Below are positions 34,392-43,917 of a stretch of DNA of 64,000 nt, piece after piece. Both the position numbers and the translations under genes were made by a program. The stretch lies in contig NZ_JACHLB010000004.1 of assembly GCF_014207905.1 (NCBI RefSeq), forward strand, positions 1 to 64,000, given 5' to 3'. The notes below the pieces were generated by a model. That model was given only the letters and a program-made list of their open reading frames with translations, did no database searches and was not told the origin of the DNA. This DNA is from Flavobacterium notoginsengisoli. GTDB lineage: Bacteria > Bacteroidota > Bacteroidia > Flavobacteriales > Flavobacteriaceae. Positions within the stretch are counted from its first letter, which is position 1. Each line of letters begins with the position of its first letter.

Positions 34392-35653
34392 ACAAAAATA
34401 AATTACTGCATAAAACAACACGCGATTTCCTTGCCTTGGCAGCCGTTATCCTTTTCATATGTGCGCCCATTTTCTATTATGTAAGCCAGTGGCTGTATAT
34501 TTATGAAACAGAAGAAGTGCTCCAGCAGCACAAAAATGCCTTTGTTAACCAGAGCAGTAAGAACTTCACATCCGACGATATCAAAACCTGGAACAGATTC
34601 AATCTGCACTTTACCATTCTGCCGGACATGGGACTTACTAAGGACTCTATTGTAGGGACAACAATCGAGGACCCGATTGCAGAAGAAAAAGAACCGTTCC
34701 GAATTATTTACGCGCCTGTAGAAATTGCAGGCAGGAAATACACATACACAGAAAAAATACATCTTCTGGAAATGGAACGTCTTGTGTACAGTATTGCCGG
34801 CATGTTTACTTTCATAATTATAATACTTTTTATTGGCATTGTATGGCTTTCAAAGAAGACGGCATCCAAACGCTGGAGGCCCTTCTATAACACACTGGAT
34901 CAGATTCATGAATTTGAAATCGATAAAAACAAACCTCCGCATTTTGTGGAAACTGACATCGATGAGTTTGACCGCCTAAATAAAAGCTTGGAGGCACTCA
35001 TTGAGAAGAATACGGCTATTTATAAGAGCCAGCGTGAATTTGTTGAGAATGCTGCGCATGAACTCCAGACACCACTTGCTTTGTTTCAGAACAAAATCGA
35101 TGTTTTGTTTCAGATGAAACTCAACAAGGAACAAACACAGGTTTTGGGATCATTAAGCAGGGATGTGGTCAAGTTAAACCGATTGAACAAAAACCTACTG
35201 CTTCTCTCCAAAATTGAACACGAAATTTATCTGGAAAAAAATACAATATCGATTAACAATCATATTGAAAAACACCTTAATTTTTTTACCGAACAGGCTG
35301 AACTTAAAAATATAGCAATAAATGTTCAGGCTCCTGAAAAGCTGCAGATTAGCGGAAATCTTATCCTTACTGAAATTTTAATTAACAACCTTCTGCTTAA
35401 TGCCATAAGACATAATCGCAGTGAAGGCAACATCATCATAAGGATAATGGAAAACGAACTGCAGGTATTGAATACAGGAGACGATAAGCCACTTCCTATC
35501 GACAAACTTTTTAATCGTTTTTTTAACAGCGGATCCTCTTCGAATGGAAACGGACTTGGACTTTCGATCATAAAAAAGATTACTGAACTTAACGGCTGGA
35601 AAGTCAATTATTCCTTTTACAATAATTTTCATTCATTCAGCATTCATTTCTGA
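34388..35653 (+). CDS. Sensor histidine kinase
   Basis: About 421 residues from the coupled ATG at 34388. Two TM helices (about 15-35 and 135-157) flank a periplasmic sensor of about 100 residues. The HisKA domain holds His224 in NAAHELQTPL, followed by the HATPase with the N box (NNLLLNAIRHN) and the G box GNGLGLSIIKK. The sensed signal is not evident. It is the partner of the preceding regulator; envelope or lipid stress is a reasonable guess, given the lipid-modifying genes after it. Confidence 0.92.
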   Translation: MNKNKLLHKTTRDFLALAAVILFICAPIFYYVSQWLYIYETEEVLQQHKNAFVNQSSKNFTSDDIKTWNRFNLHFTILPDMGLTKDSIVGTTIEDPIAEEKEPFRIIYAPVEIAGRKYTYTEKIHLLEMERLVYSIAGMFTFIIIILFIGIVWLSKKTASKRWRPFYNTLDQIHEFEIDKNKPPHFVETDIDEFDRLNKSLEALIEKNTAIYKSQREFVENAAHELQTPLALFQNKIDVLFQMKLNKEQTQVLGSLSRDVVKLNRLNKNLLLLSKIEHEIYLEKNTISINNHIEKHLNFFTEQAELKNIAINVQAPEKLQISGNLILTEILINNLLLNAIRHNRSEGNIIIRIMENELQVLNTGDDKPLPIDKLFNRFFNSGSSSNGNGLGLSIIKKITELNGWKVNYSFYNNFHSFSIHF

Positions 35654-35813
35654 AAATCAGTTTCATATCCATAGACAGGATAAAACATATATCCGGACTA
35701 CATCAAAAAAGATGAATTTTATTACAAATAATTACAGAATTTCTTAATAAAAACCAAAATTCAGGATTACTACAAAATTGGGTTGTAAACTTTGTTGCGT
35801 TATTAATAAGTTT

Positions 35814-37772
35814 ATGAGTAAATTGTCTTTGAGAACCGGCAGGTACGCACTGCTGGTTCATTTTATGATCTGGTTTTTAATCGTTTCACAAATCTTGAGA
35901 ATTGTTTTTTTTATCTGGCAGTATGATCAAGTTTCATGGAATATTACAGATGTGCTGAGAACACTTTTAACAGGTCTATTTTTTGATACCGGCACCATTA
36001 TTTTCATATCACTGCCTGGAATACTTTTTTATACATTTATGCCTGATAAATGGGCCGGTTCTATTGCTGATCGAATAGTAATTACTTTTTTTACATCCTT
36101 AAATATATTCATCTTGGTATTTACCTTTTTTGCCGAGCTGACATTCTGGGATGAGTTCAAGACACGTTTTAATTTTATTGCTGTCGATTATCTCATATAC
36201 ACCCATGAGGTAGTTGCCAATATCCAGCAGTCCTACCCTCTTCCCGCACTTATTACAGGGGTACTTTTTTTCTCGCTGATGGTATTGTACTTATTTTTTA
36301 GAAGCGGTGCCTTCAAGCAGACTTTCTCATCTACTTCTGATATAAGGCTTAGGCTGGCAGTACTGGGAATATCCCTGGCGGCTGCCTTGTTTTTTACTTC
36401 TTTTATTTCAAACAACCATGCGGAATGGTCTTCCAACAGATATAATTCGGAAATATCCAAATCAGGCATCTACTCCTTTTTTGCGGCATTTAGAAATAAT
36501 CAGATGAAATACCCTGATTTCTATACCTCGATTGACAATGACAATGCCTTTGGGATAGTCAAAAATAAATTAAAAGATTCGACTACAACTTTCACTACTA
36601 CGGGCTACTCTATTCACAGAAGCATCAGGGACAGCCAGTCTGCACTGCAGCGTAAAAATGTTGTCTTTGTCCTGATGGAGAGTTTCAGCGGAAGCTTCCT
36701 CAAGGAGTTTGGAAATAAAGAAAACATAACTCCCTTTTTGGACAGTCTGGCTCAGAAAAGCATCTTCTTTAATGATTTATATGCCACAGGAACCAGAACC
36801 GTAAGAGGAATGGAAGCTGTTACGCTGTGCATTCCCCCAACACCGGGACAGTCAATAGTAAAAAGACCAGATAACCAGAACCTGTATACAGTCAGTAATG
36901 TTTTTAAATCAAAGTCTTATGACTGCAACTTTTTTTATGGCGGGGACGGGTATTTTGATAATATGAATTCATATTTCGGGGGCAATGGATTCACGATATA
37001 TGACAGGGGGCGCGGAAGCGTTCTCAGCGATAAGATCAAAACAGTCCGTAACAATATTCCCGATAAGGAAGTAACGTTTGAAAATGCATGGGGAATCTGC
37101 GATGAAGATATTTTCAATAAAATGATCACCGTTGCCGACAAGCAGTATAAGGATGGGAAACCTTTCTTCAATTTTGTCATGACCACCTCCAATCACAGGC
37201 CTTTTACCTATCCGTCAGGAAAAATCGACATTCCCTCAGGCACAAGCCGCGAAGGGGCCGTAAAATATACCGATTACGCATTGAAGCAGCTTTTTGACAA
37301 GGCACGTACCAAGCCTTGGTACAAAAACACCGTTTTTATAATCATCGCAGATCATTGCGCAAGCAGTGCCGGTAAAGACGAAATAGATGTCGCCAACTAT
37401 CATATTCCCGCATTTATTGTCAATATGCCTGAAAAGCACAATCAAAAAATTCAGAAACAATGTTCTCAGATCGACCTCTGGCCGACGGTGTTTTCATTAT
37501 TCAACTGGCATTACGAATCTGATTTCTTTGGAAAGGACGTCCTTGCTTCAGACTTTGAACAGCGCGCGTTTTTGGGAACATACCGCAAGCTGGCGCTGAT
37601 GAAAAAAGAAAAAGTAATGATTCTTTCCGATCAGAAAAAACAGGCCTTCTATGACTGGAACAAAACTGACAACAGCCTTGTCAAAATTCCTATGGATAAA
37701 TCTTTTCTACAGGAGACCATTGCATGGTATCAGTCGGCAGATTATCTATTTACAAACAAACTTTTGAAGTAA
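35814..37772 (+). CDS. LtaS/MdoB-family phosphoglycerol (or phosphoethanolamine) transferase
   Basis: About 652 residues; ATG 35814 is preferred over TTG 35778. Five TM helices occupy about 1-205, then the sulfatase-like alkaline-phosphatase-fold domain with Glu289 (LMESFSGSF), nucleophile Thr329 (GTRTVRGME), SNHRPF, and D513-H514 (IIADHC): all metal and catalytic positions of LtaS-type enzymes are present. Bacteroidota lack lipoteichoic acid, so the acceptor is probably a surface glycan or lipid. The reaction would release diacylglycerol, and a lipid kinase follows three bases later. Confidence 0.87.
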   Translation: MSKLSLRTGRYALLVHFMIWFLIVSQILRIVFFIWQYDQVSWNITDVLRTLLTGLFFDTGTIIFISLPGILFYTFMPDKWAGSIADRIVITFFTSLNIFILVFTFFAELTFWDEFKTRFNFIAVDYLIYTHEVVANIQQSYPLPALITGVLFFSLMVLYLFFRSGAFKQTFSSTSDIRLRLAVLGISLAAALFFTSFISNNHAEWSSNRYNSEISKSGIYSFFAAFRNNQMKYPDFYTSIDNDNAFGIVKNKLKDSTTTFTTTGYSIHRSIRDSQSALQRKNVVFVLMESFSGSFLKEFGNKENITPFLDSLAQKSIFFNDLYATGTRTVRGMEAVTLCIPPTPGQSIVKRPDNQNLYTVSNVFKSKSYDCNFFYGGDGYFDNMNSYFGGNGFTIYDRGRGSVLSDKIKTVRNNIPDKEVTFENAWGICDEDIFNKMITVADKQYKDGKPFFNFVMTTSNHRPFTYPSGKIDIPSGTSREGAVKYTDYALKQLFDKARTKPWYKNTVFIIIADHCASSAGKDEIDVANYHIPAFIVNMPEKHNQKIQKQCSQIDLWPTVFSLFNWHYESDFFGKDVLASDFEQRAFLGTYRKLALMKKEKVMILSDQKKQAFYDWNKTDNSLVKIPMDKSFLQETIAWYQSADYLFTNKLLK

Positions 37773-37774
37773 TA

Positions 37775-38653
37775 ATGATCTATATACATTTCATAATCAA
37801 TCCCGTTTCAGGCGGAGGAAAACATCATCTTTCCGAGTTTTTCATCAAGCAGTTCTTCGAGCCTGAAAAATATAAAATAAAGGCAGACTATACCTTAAAC
37901 AAGAAACATGCTATTGAACTTGCCAAAAAAGCAGCATCGAAGCACCCGGACATTATTGTGGCCTGCGGAGGGGACGGTACGATCAATGAAGTAGCCTCCT
38001 GCCTTTTGGGAACCAATATAAAACTTGGAATCATACCGGTGGGCTCAGGAAATGGCCTGGCCTCGCACCTGAACATACCTCGGGATCTTAAGAAATCTCT
38101 GGAAATTATTAAAAACGGAAACAAAATACTCATTGACGCAGGAAAGATCAATCAGAATTACTTTTTCAGCAATACCGGAATCGGCATTGATGCAATGATT
38201 ATAAAGAAATATGAACATTCTTCGGGCCGAAAACTCTATTCTTACATTAAGGCCGCGATTCTTTCCAGTTTTGAGTACAGGACGCAGCCGGCTGTAATTT
38301 CATTTGATGATAAAATCATCAACCTAAAAACGTTCATGATATTTATTTCCAACTCAAATGAAATGGGATACGGTATGAGTCTTACACCTAATGCAATGCT
38401 GACGGACGGATTACTGGATCTGATTTTAATTCCGGAATTATCCTTTACAGAGAAAATCGCTTTAGGATTTCATGTCCTGCAGGGAACTGTCGGTAGATTT
38501 GCAAAAGCCCAGCACCATCAGGTGCAGAACCTAAGGATAGAAATGCCCCTGAAAATCTATACCGATGCACAGATAGACGGGGAACACTATAACCTTAAAA
38601 CCAATTTCTGCAAAATTTCAGTAATTCCAGGAGCGCTCAATGTGCTCGTATAA
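37775..38653 (+). CDS. Diacylglycerol-kinase-family lipid kinase (YegS/DagK-like)
   Basis: About 292 residues from the ATG at 37775, two bases after the previous stop; an upstream frame inside that gene is ignored. The N-terminal kinase lobe has INPVSGGGKH and the nucleotide motif CGGDGTINEVA, then PVGSGNGLASHLNIP. The C-terminal lobe has NTGIGIDAMII, LTPNAMLTDGLLDL and ends with a DGE motif (DAQIDGEHY). It likely phosphorylates diacylglycerol to phosphatidic acid, recycling the lipid product of the upstream transferase. Sphingolipid-type substrates are possible in this phylum. Confidence 0.88.
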   Translation: MIYIHFIINPVSGGGKHHLSEFFIKQFFEPEKYKIKADYTLNKKHAIELAKKAASKHPDIIVACGGDGTINEVASCLLGTNIKLGIIPVGSGNGLASHLNIPRDLKKSLEIIKNGNKILIDAGKINQNYFFSNTGIGIDAMIIKKYEHSSGRKLYSYIKAAILSSFEYRTQPAVISFDDKIINLKTFMIFISNSNEMGYGMSLTPNAMLTDGLLDLILIPELSFTEKIALGFHVLQGTVGRFAKAQHHQVQNLRIEMPLKIYTDAQIDGEHYNLKTNFCKISVIPGALNVLV

Positions 38654-38680
38654 AGATTTAGTTTGGATTTTTCAGATTTT

Positions 38681-38698
38681 CCTTCCCTACGGGGAAGG
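38681..38698 (+). terminator. Weak hairpin after lipid kinase
   Basis: CCTTCCC (38681-38687) and GGGAAGG (38692-38698) form a 7-bp stem with a TACG loop 28 bases after the stop. There is no T run on the plus strand after it; on the minus strand a short A/T-rich stretch follows. Weak terminator at best. Confidence 0.4.
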
Positions 38699-38775
38699 TT
38701 ATCTAGGAAATATTTTTCTCAAACAGCCAGAATTGAAAATACAATTCCTGCCTCCCGTATTTGTGTAATGGACAA

Positions 38776-39000
38776 TTATAAAGGTATTGAACTTTCATCG
38801 GTTTCAAAATCCAATACAAGCATTTTCTGATCGTCCAAAAATATAAGGATATCTAGGATAATTGCTTGATTTTCCTTCTCCTGCCCTTTTCCGTCTGAGG
38901 GATAAATAATCTGGACCAGCTCATCAAGCTTAAATAATCTTCCTCTGTTATCCTGAAGAATTTGAAGAACCAGACCCGAAATATTTACATTTCTTTTCAT
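38776..39000 (-). CDS. Small hypothetical protein
   Basis: A 74-residue protein from the ATG at 39000 (an upstream TTG would add two residues). The helix-rich sequence with a hydrophobic stretch AIILDILIFLDDQKMLVLDFE looks like a small winged-helix or adaptor fold, given here as AIILDILIFLDD and KMLVLDFE. No signal peptide or Cys. It stands convergent to the lipid kinase and upstream of no clear partner; I do not recognise the family. Confidence 0.5.
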   Translation of the reverse strand: MKRNVNISGLVLQILQDNRGRLFKLDELVQIIYPSDGKGQEKENQAIILDILIFLDDQKMLVLDFETDESSIPL

Positions 39001-39123
39001 ATTCAATTTGTCTTAGGTCAATAAAACAGACAGTTTTGTAAATGATATTCTAAAATAAAAATTGTCACAGTCCTGTAGAAACTGCGGCCGGGAATTAACT
39101 ATTTAACCTTTTCTGCTTTAATT

Positions 39124-39402
39124 TTAGTCGCTTCCATTTTTTTTCAAAGTATTGGGTTTGCCCTCTTTGGCGGGTATCGTTTTGATAGTTTTCTCCTCTG
39201 GCTTACTCATCAGGTGATACAAAATAAAATGCCGGGCTCTGATGATAATTCCAACAACCATAGCAAGTCCCAGAATTACAAGAATAATAGTCTTTCCAAT
39301 ATTTACAACGGAAAATTTATTTTTCTTTTTTACAGGCTTTCCCTTCTGCATTCTTCCTGTTTTCTGCACATTTGGATAATATTTTTTATTCCTTTTTTTC
39401 AT
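39124..39402 (-). CDS. Small basic membrane protein, hypothetical
   Basis: A 92-residue protein: a very Lys-rich N-terminus (residues 1-29), a single TM helix (about 34-55, IGKTIILVILGLAMVVGIII) and a short C-terminal part rich in Lys and Pro. The positive N-terminus predicts it faces the cytosol. It lies downstream of the P-ATPase gene on the same strand, 264 bases away. Family unknown to me. Confidence 0.5.
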   Translation of the reverse strand: MKKRNKKYYPNVQKTGRMQKGKPVKKKNKFSVVNIGKTIILVILGLAMVVGIIIRARHFILYHLMSKPEEKTIKTIPAKEGKPNTLKKNGSD

Positions 39403-39665
39403 TTCCAGTAAAATTCAAAATGAGAGTTTTAAACCTGTAGCATTAGCTATCGTGCAATGGCAGCTACCGGTAAAACTGTCTGTTTAATATGTAGCATTTT
39501 ACGTCTGCAGGTTGCTTTTTAAAAGATTAGACCCATTGAAATTAGGCAAGCCTAGACCTTGCTGTCCTGACCAACTGAATATCCGGTTAAGGATTTCATT
39601 TGGCCGGCAGCAAAAAAATTAGGATTTTTAAAATGTAGAATTTAGAAACTCTTGCCTTTCTTTTC

Positions 39666-41729
39666 TTAGAATTTCATTTTCTGAATGCGTACCGCGTTTA
39701 AGATCGCAATAAGCGATACACCAACATCGGCAAATACCGCTTCCCACATCGTGGCAAGTCCGCCGGCTCCCAGAATGAGGACTATACCTTTGACAACAAA
39801 TGCAAGTGTAATATTCTGCCAGACGATTTTCTTTGTCTGCTTGCCAATATTTATTGCCATTGGTATTTTGGACGGTTTATCATCCTGAATAACAACATCT
39901 GCCGTTTCAATAGTCGCATCACTTCCAAGTCCCCCCATCGCGATTCCGGCATCACTCAAAGCAACAACAGGGGCATCATTCACTCCGTCGCCGACAAAGG
40001 CTACAGTTCCATACTGCGCCTTGATTTCCTTGACTTTGTTTACCTTATCTTCAGGCAATAGGTCTCCGTAAGCATTGTCGATTCCCAATTTATCAGCAAC
40101 AAATTTTACGACACTGCCCTTATCACCGCTCAGCATTGTTGCTTTAATGTTCAGCTTATGAAGAAGATCGATTGTCAGCTGTGAGTCTTCCTTAATACTA
40201 TCGGCTATTGTTATATAACCGACATATTTTTTGTCGTAGCTTACTGCAATTGTAGTATAAACTATAGAAGCGGGATCAACATCATAACTGATGGAGAACT
40301 TATCCATAAGCTTGAAATTACCTGCAAGCAGTTCTTTGCCGTTGATTACAGCTTTCAGTCCGTGGCCTGCAATCTCTTCGGTGCTTTCCAGCTTAATGGA
40401 ACTGTCAACTTCACCAACAAATTCATGGATTGCAGTGGCAACAGGATGAGAGCTCTGGCTCTCCACAGCATTGACCATTCTTAAAATTTCGTCCTTATCA
40501 AACTCCGGTTTGAAAACCGTTTCCTGAACCTTAAAGACCCCCTCGGTCATAGTACCTGTTTTATCCATGACCACGTTCTGGATCGAAGCCATTACATCCA
40601 GGAAATTACTTCCCTTGAATAATATGCCGTTTCGGCTTGCTGCACCGATTCCACCAAAATAACCAAGGGGTATTGAAATCACCAGTGCACAAGGACAGGA
40701 AATAACAAGAAATACAAGGGCTCTGTAAAGCCAGCTGTTAAAGTCATAATTGTCTACAAAGAAGTAAGGCAGCAGACAGATGCCTATAGCCAGAAAAACA
40801 ACAATCGGCGTATAAACTTTTGCAAATCGTCTTATAAAAAGCTCTGTAGGCGCTTTTTGGGCTGTCGCATTCTGAACAAGCTCCAGTATTCGGCTCAGTT
40901 TGCTTTCTGTATAAGCTGCAGTGACTTTTACCTGTGCCGCAACATTTAAATTGATCATTCCTGCCAGAACCGTCTCTCCTTTTGATTTGGTATCAGGCTT
41001 GCTCTCTCCGGTAAGTGCAGCAGTATTAAAAGATGCACCGTCTGTTAACAGTTCTCCGTCAAGCCCTAATTTTTCACCTGGTTTTAATTGGATAATATCA
41101 CCAATGCCAGCTTCTTCCGCTTTTACCGTTTTAGGCTTTCCGTCAACAAGTATAGTCACTTCATCAGGCCTCTGGTCCAAAAGGCTTTTGATATTTCTCT
41201 GCGCTCTGGAAACGGCAAGTGTCTGGAATACCTCTCCTACTGCATAAAAAAGCATAACGGCGACACCTTCGGGGTATTCTTTAATAATGAATGCTCCTAC
41301 TGTAGCTATACTCATAAGCAGGAATTCTGAGAATACTTCGCCTTTTGTGATACTTTTAAAAGCATCCTTGATTACCGGAAAACCGACAATAAGGTAGGCA
41401 ACAAGATACCATACAAACCTGACCGCACCCGAAAACCAAGGCAGTTTTATCCAGTTGTCAAAAGCAATCGCCAGAAGCAGCATAACCAGCGAAATGATGG
41501 AAGGAAGGAACATTTTGAAAGGACCTCCTTCTACATTGCTGTGGTCGTGTCCGTCATCATCACTATGGGCATGGTTGTGTCCGTCGTCTTTAGTGTGCGC
41601 GTGATTATGGCCGTCATTTTCACTATGGCCCTTCAGCAATTCCTTTGCACCTGCCTTAACATACACTTTCTCTGTCTGAGTACAGCAGATTTGCTTTCCG
41701 TCTTTATCATATTTATGTTTGTGTTCCAT
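39666..41729 (-). CDS. Zn/Cd/Co-type heavy-metal P1B ATPase with His-rich N-terminus
   Basis: A 687-residue P1B ATPase. There is no HMA domain. The N-terminus has C15-C16 and a triple GHNHAH/GHDH repeat (about residues 34-66), a flexible metal-binding segment. About eight TM helices follow, with TGES in the actuator, CPC at 345-347 (SCPCALVIS), Asp389 in DKTGT, the SHPVATAI segment and GDGVNDAPV. The His-rich start and the lack of a Cu-type HMA point to Zn(II)/Cd(II)/Co(II). It lies in the minus-strand block with MgtC, bestrophin, Fur and Czc genes. Confidence 0.9.
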   Translation of the reverse strand: MEHKHKYDKDGKQICCTQTEKVYVKAGAKELLKGHSENDGHNHAHTKDDGHNHAHSDDDGHDHSNVEGGPFKMFLPSIISLVMLLLAIAFDNWIKLPWFSGAVRFVWYLVAYLIVGFPVIKDAFKSITKGEVFSEFLLMSIATVGAFIIKEYPEGVAVMLFYAVGEVFQTLAVSRAQRNIKSLLDQRPDEVTILVDGKPKTVKAEEAGIGDIIQLKPGEKLGLDGELLTDGASFNTAALTGESKPDTKSKGETVLAGMINLNVAAQVKVTAAYTESKLSRILELVQNATAQKAPTELFIRRFAKVYTPIVVFLAIGICLLPYFFVDNYDFNSWLYRALVFLVISCPCALVISIPLGYFGGIGAASRNGILFKGSNFLDVMASIQNVVMDKTGTMTEGVFKVQETVFKPEFDKDEILRMVNAVESQSSHPVATAIHEFVGEVDSSIKLESTEEIAGHGLKAVINGKELLAGNFKLMDKFSISYDVDPASIVYTTIAVSYDKKYVGYITIADSIKEDSQLTIDLLHKLNIKATMLSGDKGSVVKFVADKLGIDNAYGDLLPEDKVNKVKEIKAQYGTVAFVGDGVNDAPVVALSDAGIAMGGLGSDATIETADVVIQDDKPSKIPMAINIGKQTKKIVWQNITLAFVVKGIVLILGAGGLATMWEAVFADVGVSLIAILNAVRIQKMKF

Positions 41730-41809
41730 GTTATTTTAATTTATAAGGTTAAAAAATACGGTATCGTTGTCCATAAGATTGTGATACCTATAAAAGGAAA
41801 TACATTGGT

Positions 41810-42265
41810 TCAGTTAGTCCTCTTTTTACTCTTAATCAATCTGTCTACTAATCTTCTGTACCATGGAAACTGATTTATGGTGAAAATAAGCAGTATTATA
41901 AGGGTCGCCGCCACAGCAATGACAAACATGTTAAGTGCAATAGCCATTCCCACTGCCGATGTGGTCCACAGACCAGATGCGGTAGTGAGTCCTTTAGGCA
42001 GATTTTTATCATCCCTGAAAATTAGTCCTGCACCTATGAATCCAAGTCCTGTCGCAATTGCAGCCAGCATTCTGGCAATTGCCGATTTATCGGCGGTCAA
42101 ATGCGCCGAAATCGAGACGAAAAGGCACGACGCGACACATATGCAGGCAAAGGTTCTTACTCCCGAATTCTGTTGCTCGCGTTCCCTTTCAAGACCAATA
42201 ATTCCCCCAAGAATAACAGCAAGCAGTAATTTGGCAGAAAGCAGCAGTTCAAACTCGATATCCAT
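41810..42265 (-). CDS. MgtC/SapB-family membrane protein
   Basis: A 151-residue protein with four or five TM helices. Family features are LGGIIGLEREREQQNSGVRTFACICV (in two parts: IIGLERERE and GVRTF), then ATGLGFIGAGLIFR and TASGLWTTSAVGMAI. It lacks the cytoplasmic C-terminal domain of MgtC proper, like SapB-type short members. These proteins are linked to Mg(II) limitation and membrane potential. It lies 80 bases from the P-ATPase gene and 28 from bestrophin. Its link to metal resistance is by context. Confidence 0.9.
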   Translation of the reverse strand: MDIEFELLLSAKLLLAVILGGIIGLEREREQQNSGVRTFACICVASCLFVSISAHLTADKSAIARMLAAIATGLGFIGAGLIFRDDKNLPKGLTTASGLWTTSAVGMAIALNMFVIAVAATLIILLIFTINQFPWYRRLVDRLIKSKKRTN

Positions 42266-42293
42266 AGCAGGCTAATTTTAGATTAATAATAAT

Positions 42294-43175
42294 TTACATC
42301 TCGAAATACTCATTATTCTTAGGTTTTACAGGAATTTCCTGCGCACCTGTCATTTCAAGAAGATTGATCTCAATGGTCTGGGCAAGTGAAGTCATCGGCG
42401 TGTCGACTGGTGTATTTTCAAATGGATCCTGCATGATAATTGCAGTTTTCTCAATTGAAATGAACAACAGGGGAATCAGGATTGTGATAAGGACTTCTAC
42501 TGCCAGTTGGGAATCTTCAAGCCCGAAAGGAAGTATGGCAGCAAAAACATATATCAGGGTATGTACCAGAAGACTGTAAGATTTAGGAAAAACGGTGTTT
42601 TTAATTCGCTCACATTTACCCATGCTGTCACATAATCTGGCAAGCGTCTCATTTAACTGCACCTGTTTAAAATCTGAAATGATTCCCTTCTGTTCCAGAA
42701 GGGCAATATCATCGGAATGTTTGTCAAGAAGTGCATTTGGAATATTGCCTCCATTTATCTTATGAAAATTAAGATAGGTCAAAACCTTTGGGGAAAAAGG
42801 CTTTCTGCGAAGCGCTTCACCAAGGGCATAAACCCAGATAATCTGTCTTTCCGTAAATTGATCTGCAATTTGTTTATTATCTTTTGAAGTGAACTGCGTT
42901 ACCTGTCTGATCAAAGTGCGGGAATCATTCACTATCGCTCCCCACACCGTTCTTGCTTCCCACCATCTCTCATAGGATTGGGCTGTCCTAAAGGCAAGCA
43001 GCAGTGAAACTACAGTTCCCACCAAAGCAGGAATACTAAGGGGGAGGGCTATCTCCTTGAATACAGGCATCATATCCAGAAGGCCTATTGCCACTGCAAA
43101 TACCACAATGAGAATTATCTGAGACTTAATCTGTTTAAGAAAATATATAACTGATATTTTTTTATCTAACAACAT
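42294..43175 (-). CDS. Bestrophin-family ion channel
   Basis: A 293-residue protein of the bacterial bestrophin (UPF0187) family: four TM helices, LLAFRTAQSYERWWEAR as the hallmark, and DPFENTPVDTPM near the C-terminus. Family members form pentameric cation or anion channels in the inner membrane. It is placed among metal-export genes, directly after the Fur-family gene, which is unusual. It may balance charge during metal efflux; this is only inference. Confidence 0.9.
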   Translation of the reverse strand: MLLDKKISVIYFLKQIKSQIILIVVFAVAIGLLDMMPVFKEIALPLSIPALVGTVVSLLLAFRTAQSYERWWEARTVWGAIVNDSRTLIRQVTQFTSKDNKQIADQFTERQIIWVYALGEALRRKPFSPKVLTYLNFHKINGGNIPNALLDKHSDDIALLEQKGIISDFKQVQLNETLARLCDSMGKCERIKNTVFPKSYSLLVHTLIYVFAAILPFGLEDSQLAVEVLITILIPLLFISIEKTAIIMQDPFENTPVDTPMTSLAQTIEINLLEMTGAQEIPVKPKNNEYFEM

Positions 43176-43239
43176 TTAATTTGGTAATAAAAATTCAACA
43201 ATTTCTCTTTAAATTCTCTACTCCTAATTATTCTTTTAT

Positions 43240-43656
43240 CTAAACTGATTTTAGGCATTTCTCACATATTCCTTTTACTAATATCTGCACCTCATCAATT
43301 TGAAAACTTTCTTCCAAGCTTTTGGGCAGAATAATTTCATCTCTGCAGGTTGTCTCATTGCACTTTTTACAGTAAAAGTGAAGGTGTCTGTCATTGTGGT
43401 AATCTTCACCGCAAGAGTCCGCGCAAAGTTTGTACTTAACGACATTTTCGTCAAGGATTTTATGAACCAAGCCTTTCTCCTGAAATGTCTGAAGAGTCCT
43501 GTAAATTGTTACTTTATCTGCCTTATGAAAAAATTTCTCAATTTCTGCCAGAGATAGCGCAGCCGTAACGGTTTCCAGATATTCATAGATTAGGATACGC
43601 ATCGTTGTGAGACGTATCTTTTTACTTTCAAAGACGGCTTCTGTTACTTTTTTCAT
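43240..43656 (-). CDS. Fur-family transcriptional regulator
   Basis: About 138 residues from the ATG at 43656 (an extension to 43704 would add an unconserved tail). The winged-helix N-terminal half has LSLAEIEKFFHKADKVTIYRTLQ (in two parts, LSLAEIEKFF and KVTIYRTLQ). The C-terminal half has HLHFYCKKCNETTC and a final CEKC, the structural zinc Cys pairs. Zur-like zinc sensing is plausible in this Zn block, but Fur and PerR types are not excluded. A perfect palindrome lies about 115 bases upstream. Confidence 0.88.
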   Translation of the reverse strand: MKKVTEAVFESKKIRLTTMRILIYEYLETVTAALSLAEIEKFFHKADKVTIYRTLQTFQEKGLVHKILDENVVKYKLCADSCGEDYHNDRHLHFYCKKCNETTCRDEIILPKSLEESFQIDEVQILVKGICEKCLKSV

Positions 43657-43769
43657 ATAAATTTTCACTTTAAAAAGAAAACCGGAAATATTTGCATTCG
43701 GCACCTACTCTAGTAAATTTACGAAGCTTATTTTTAACCTCAGCTAATTGGTTTAATTTTTAACAATTA

Positions 43770-43783
43770 AATACGTACGTATT
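43770..43783. promoter_or_regulatory. 14-bp palindrome, candidate operator
   Basis: AATACGTACGTATT is a perfect palindrome in the gap between the Fur-family gene and czcB (both on the minus strand). It could be a dimer-binding site for autoregulation, or chance. It does not resemble a classical Fur box. Confidence 0.3.
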
Positions 43784-43917
43784 GCTATTATAAAAAGTAC
43801 TTTAAATTGATGCAGGCCCTGAATCGAGAACTAGCAATTAAAGAAGTAAGGGGGTAATTCTTTACATTCATAGTTAATCAATGTCAAACAGGAGCCTGCA
43901 ATAAATTCTTGATATTT

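Noticed and set aside
39685..41873. Plus-strand frames opposite the P-ATPase
   Set aside because: They mirror the coding constraints of the ATPase gene and have Ser/Pro/Thr-rich composition without motifs.
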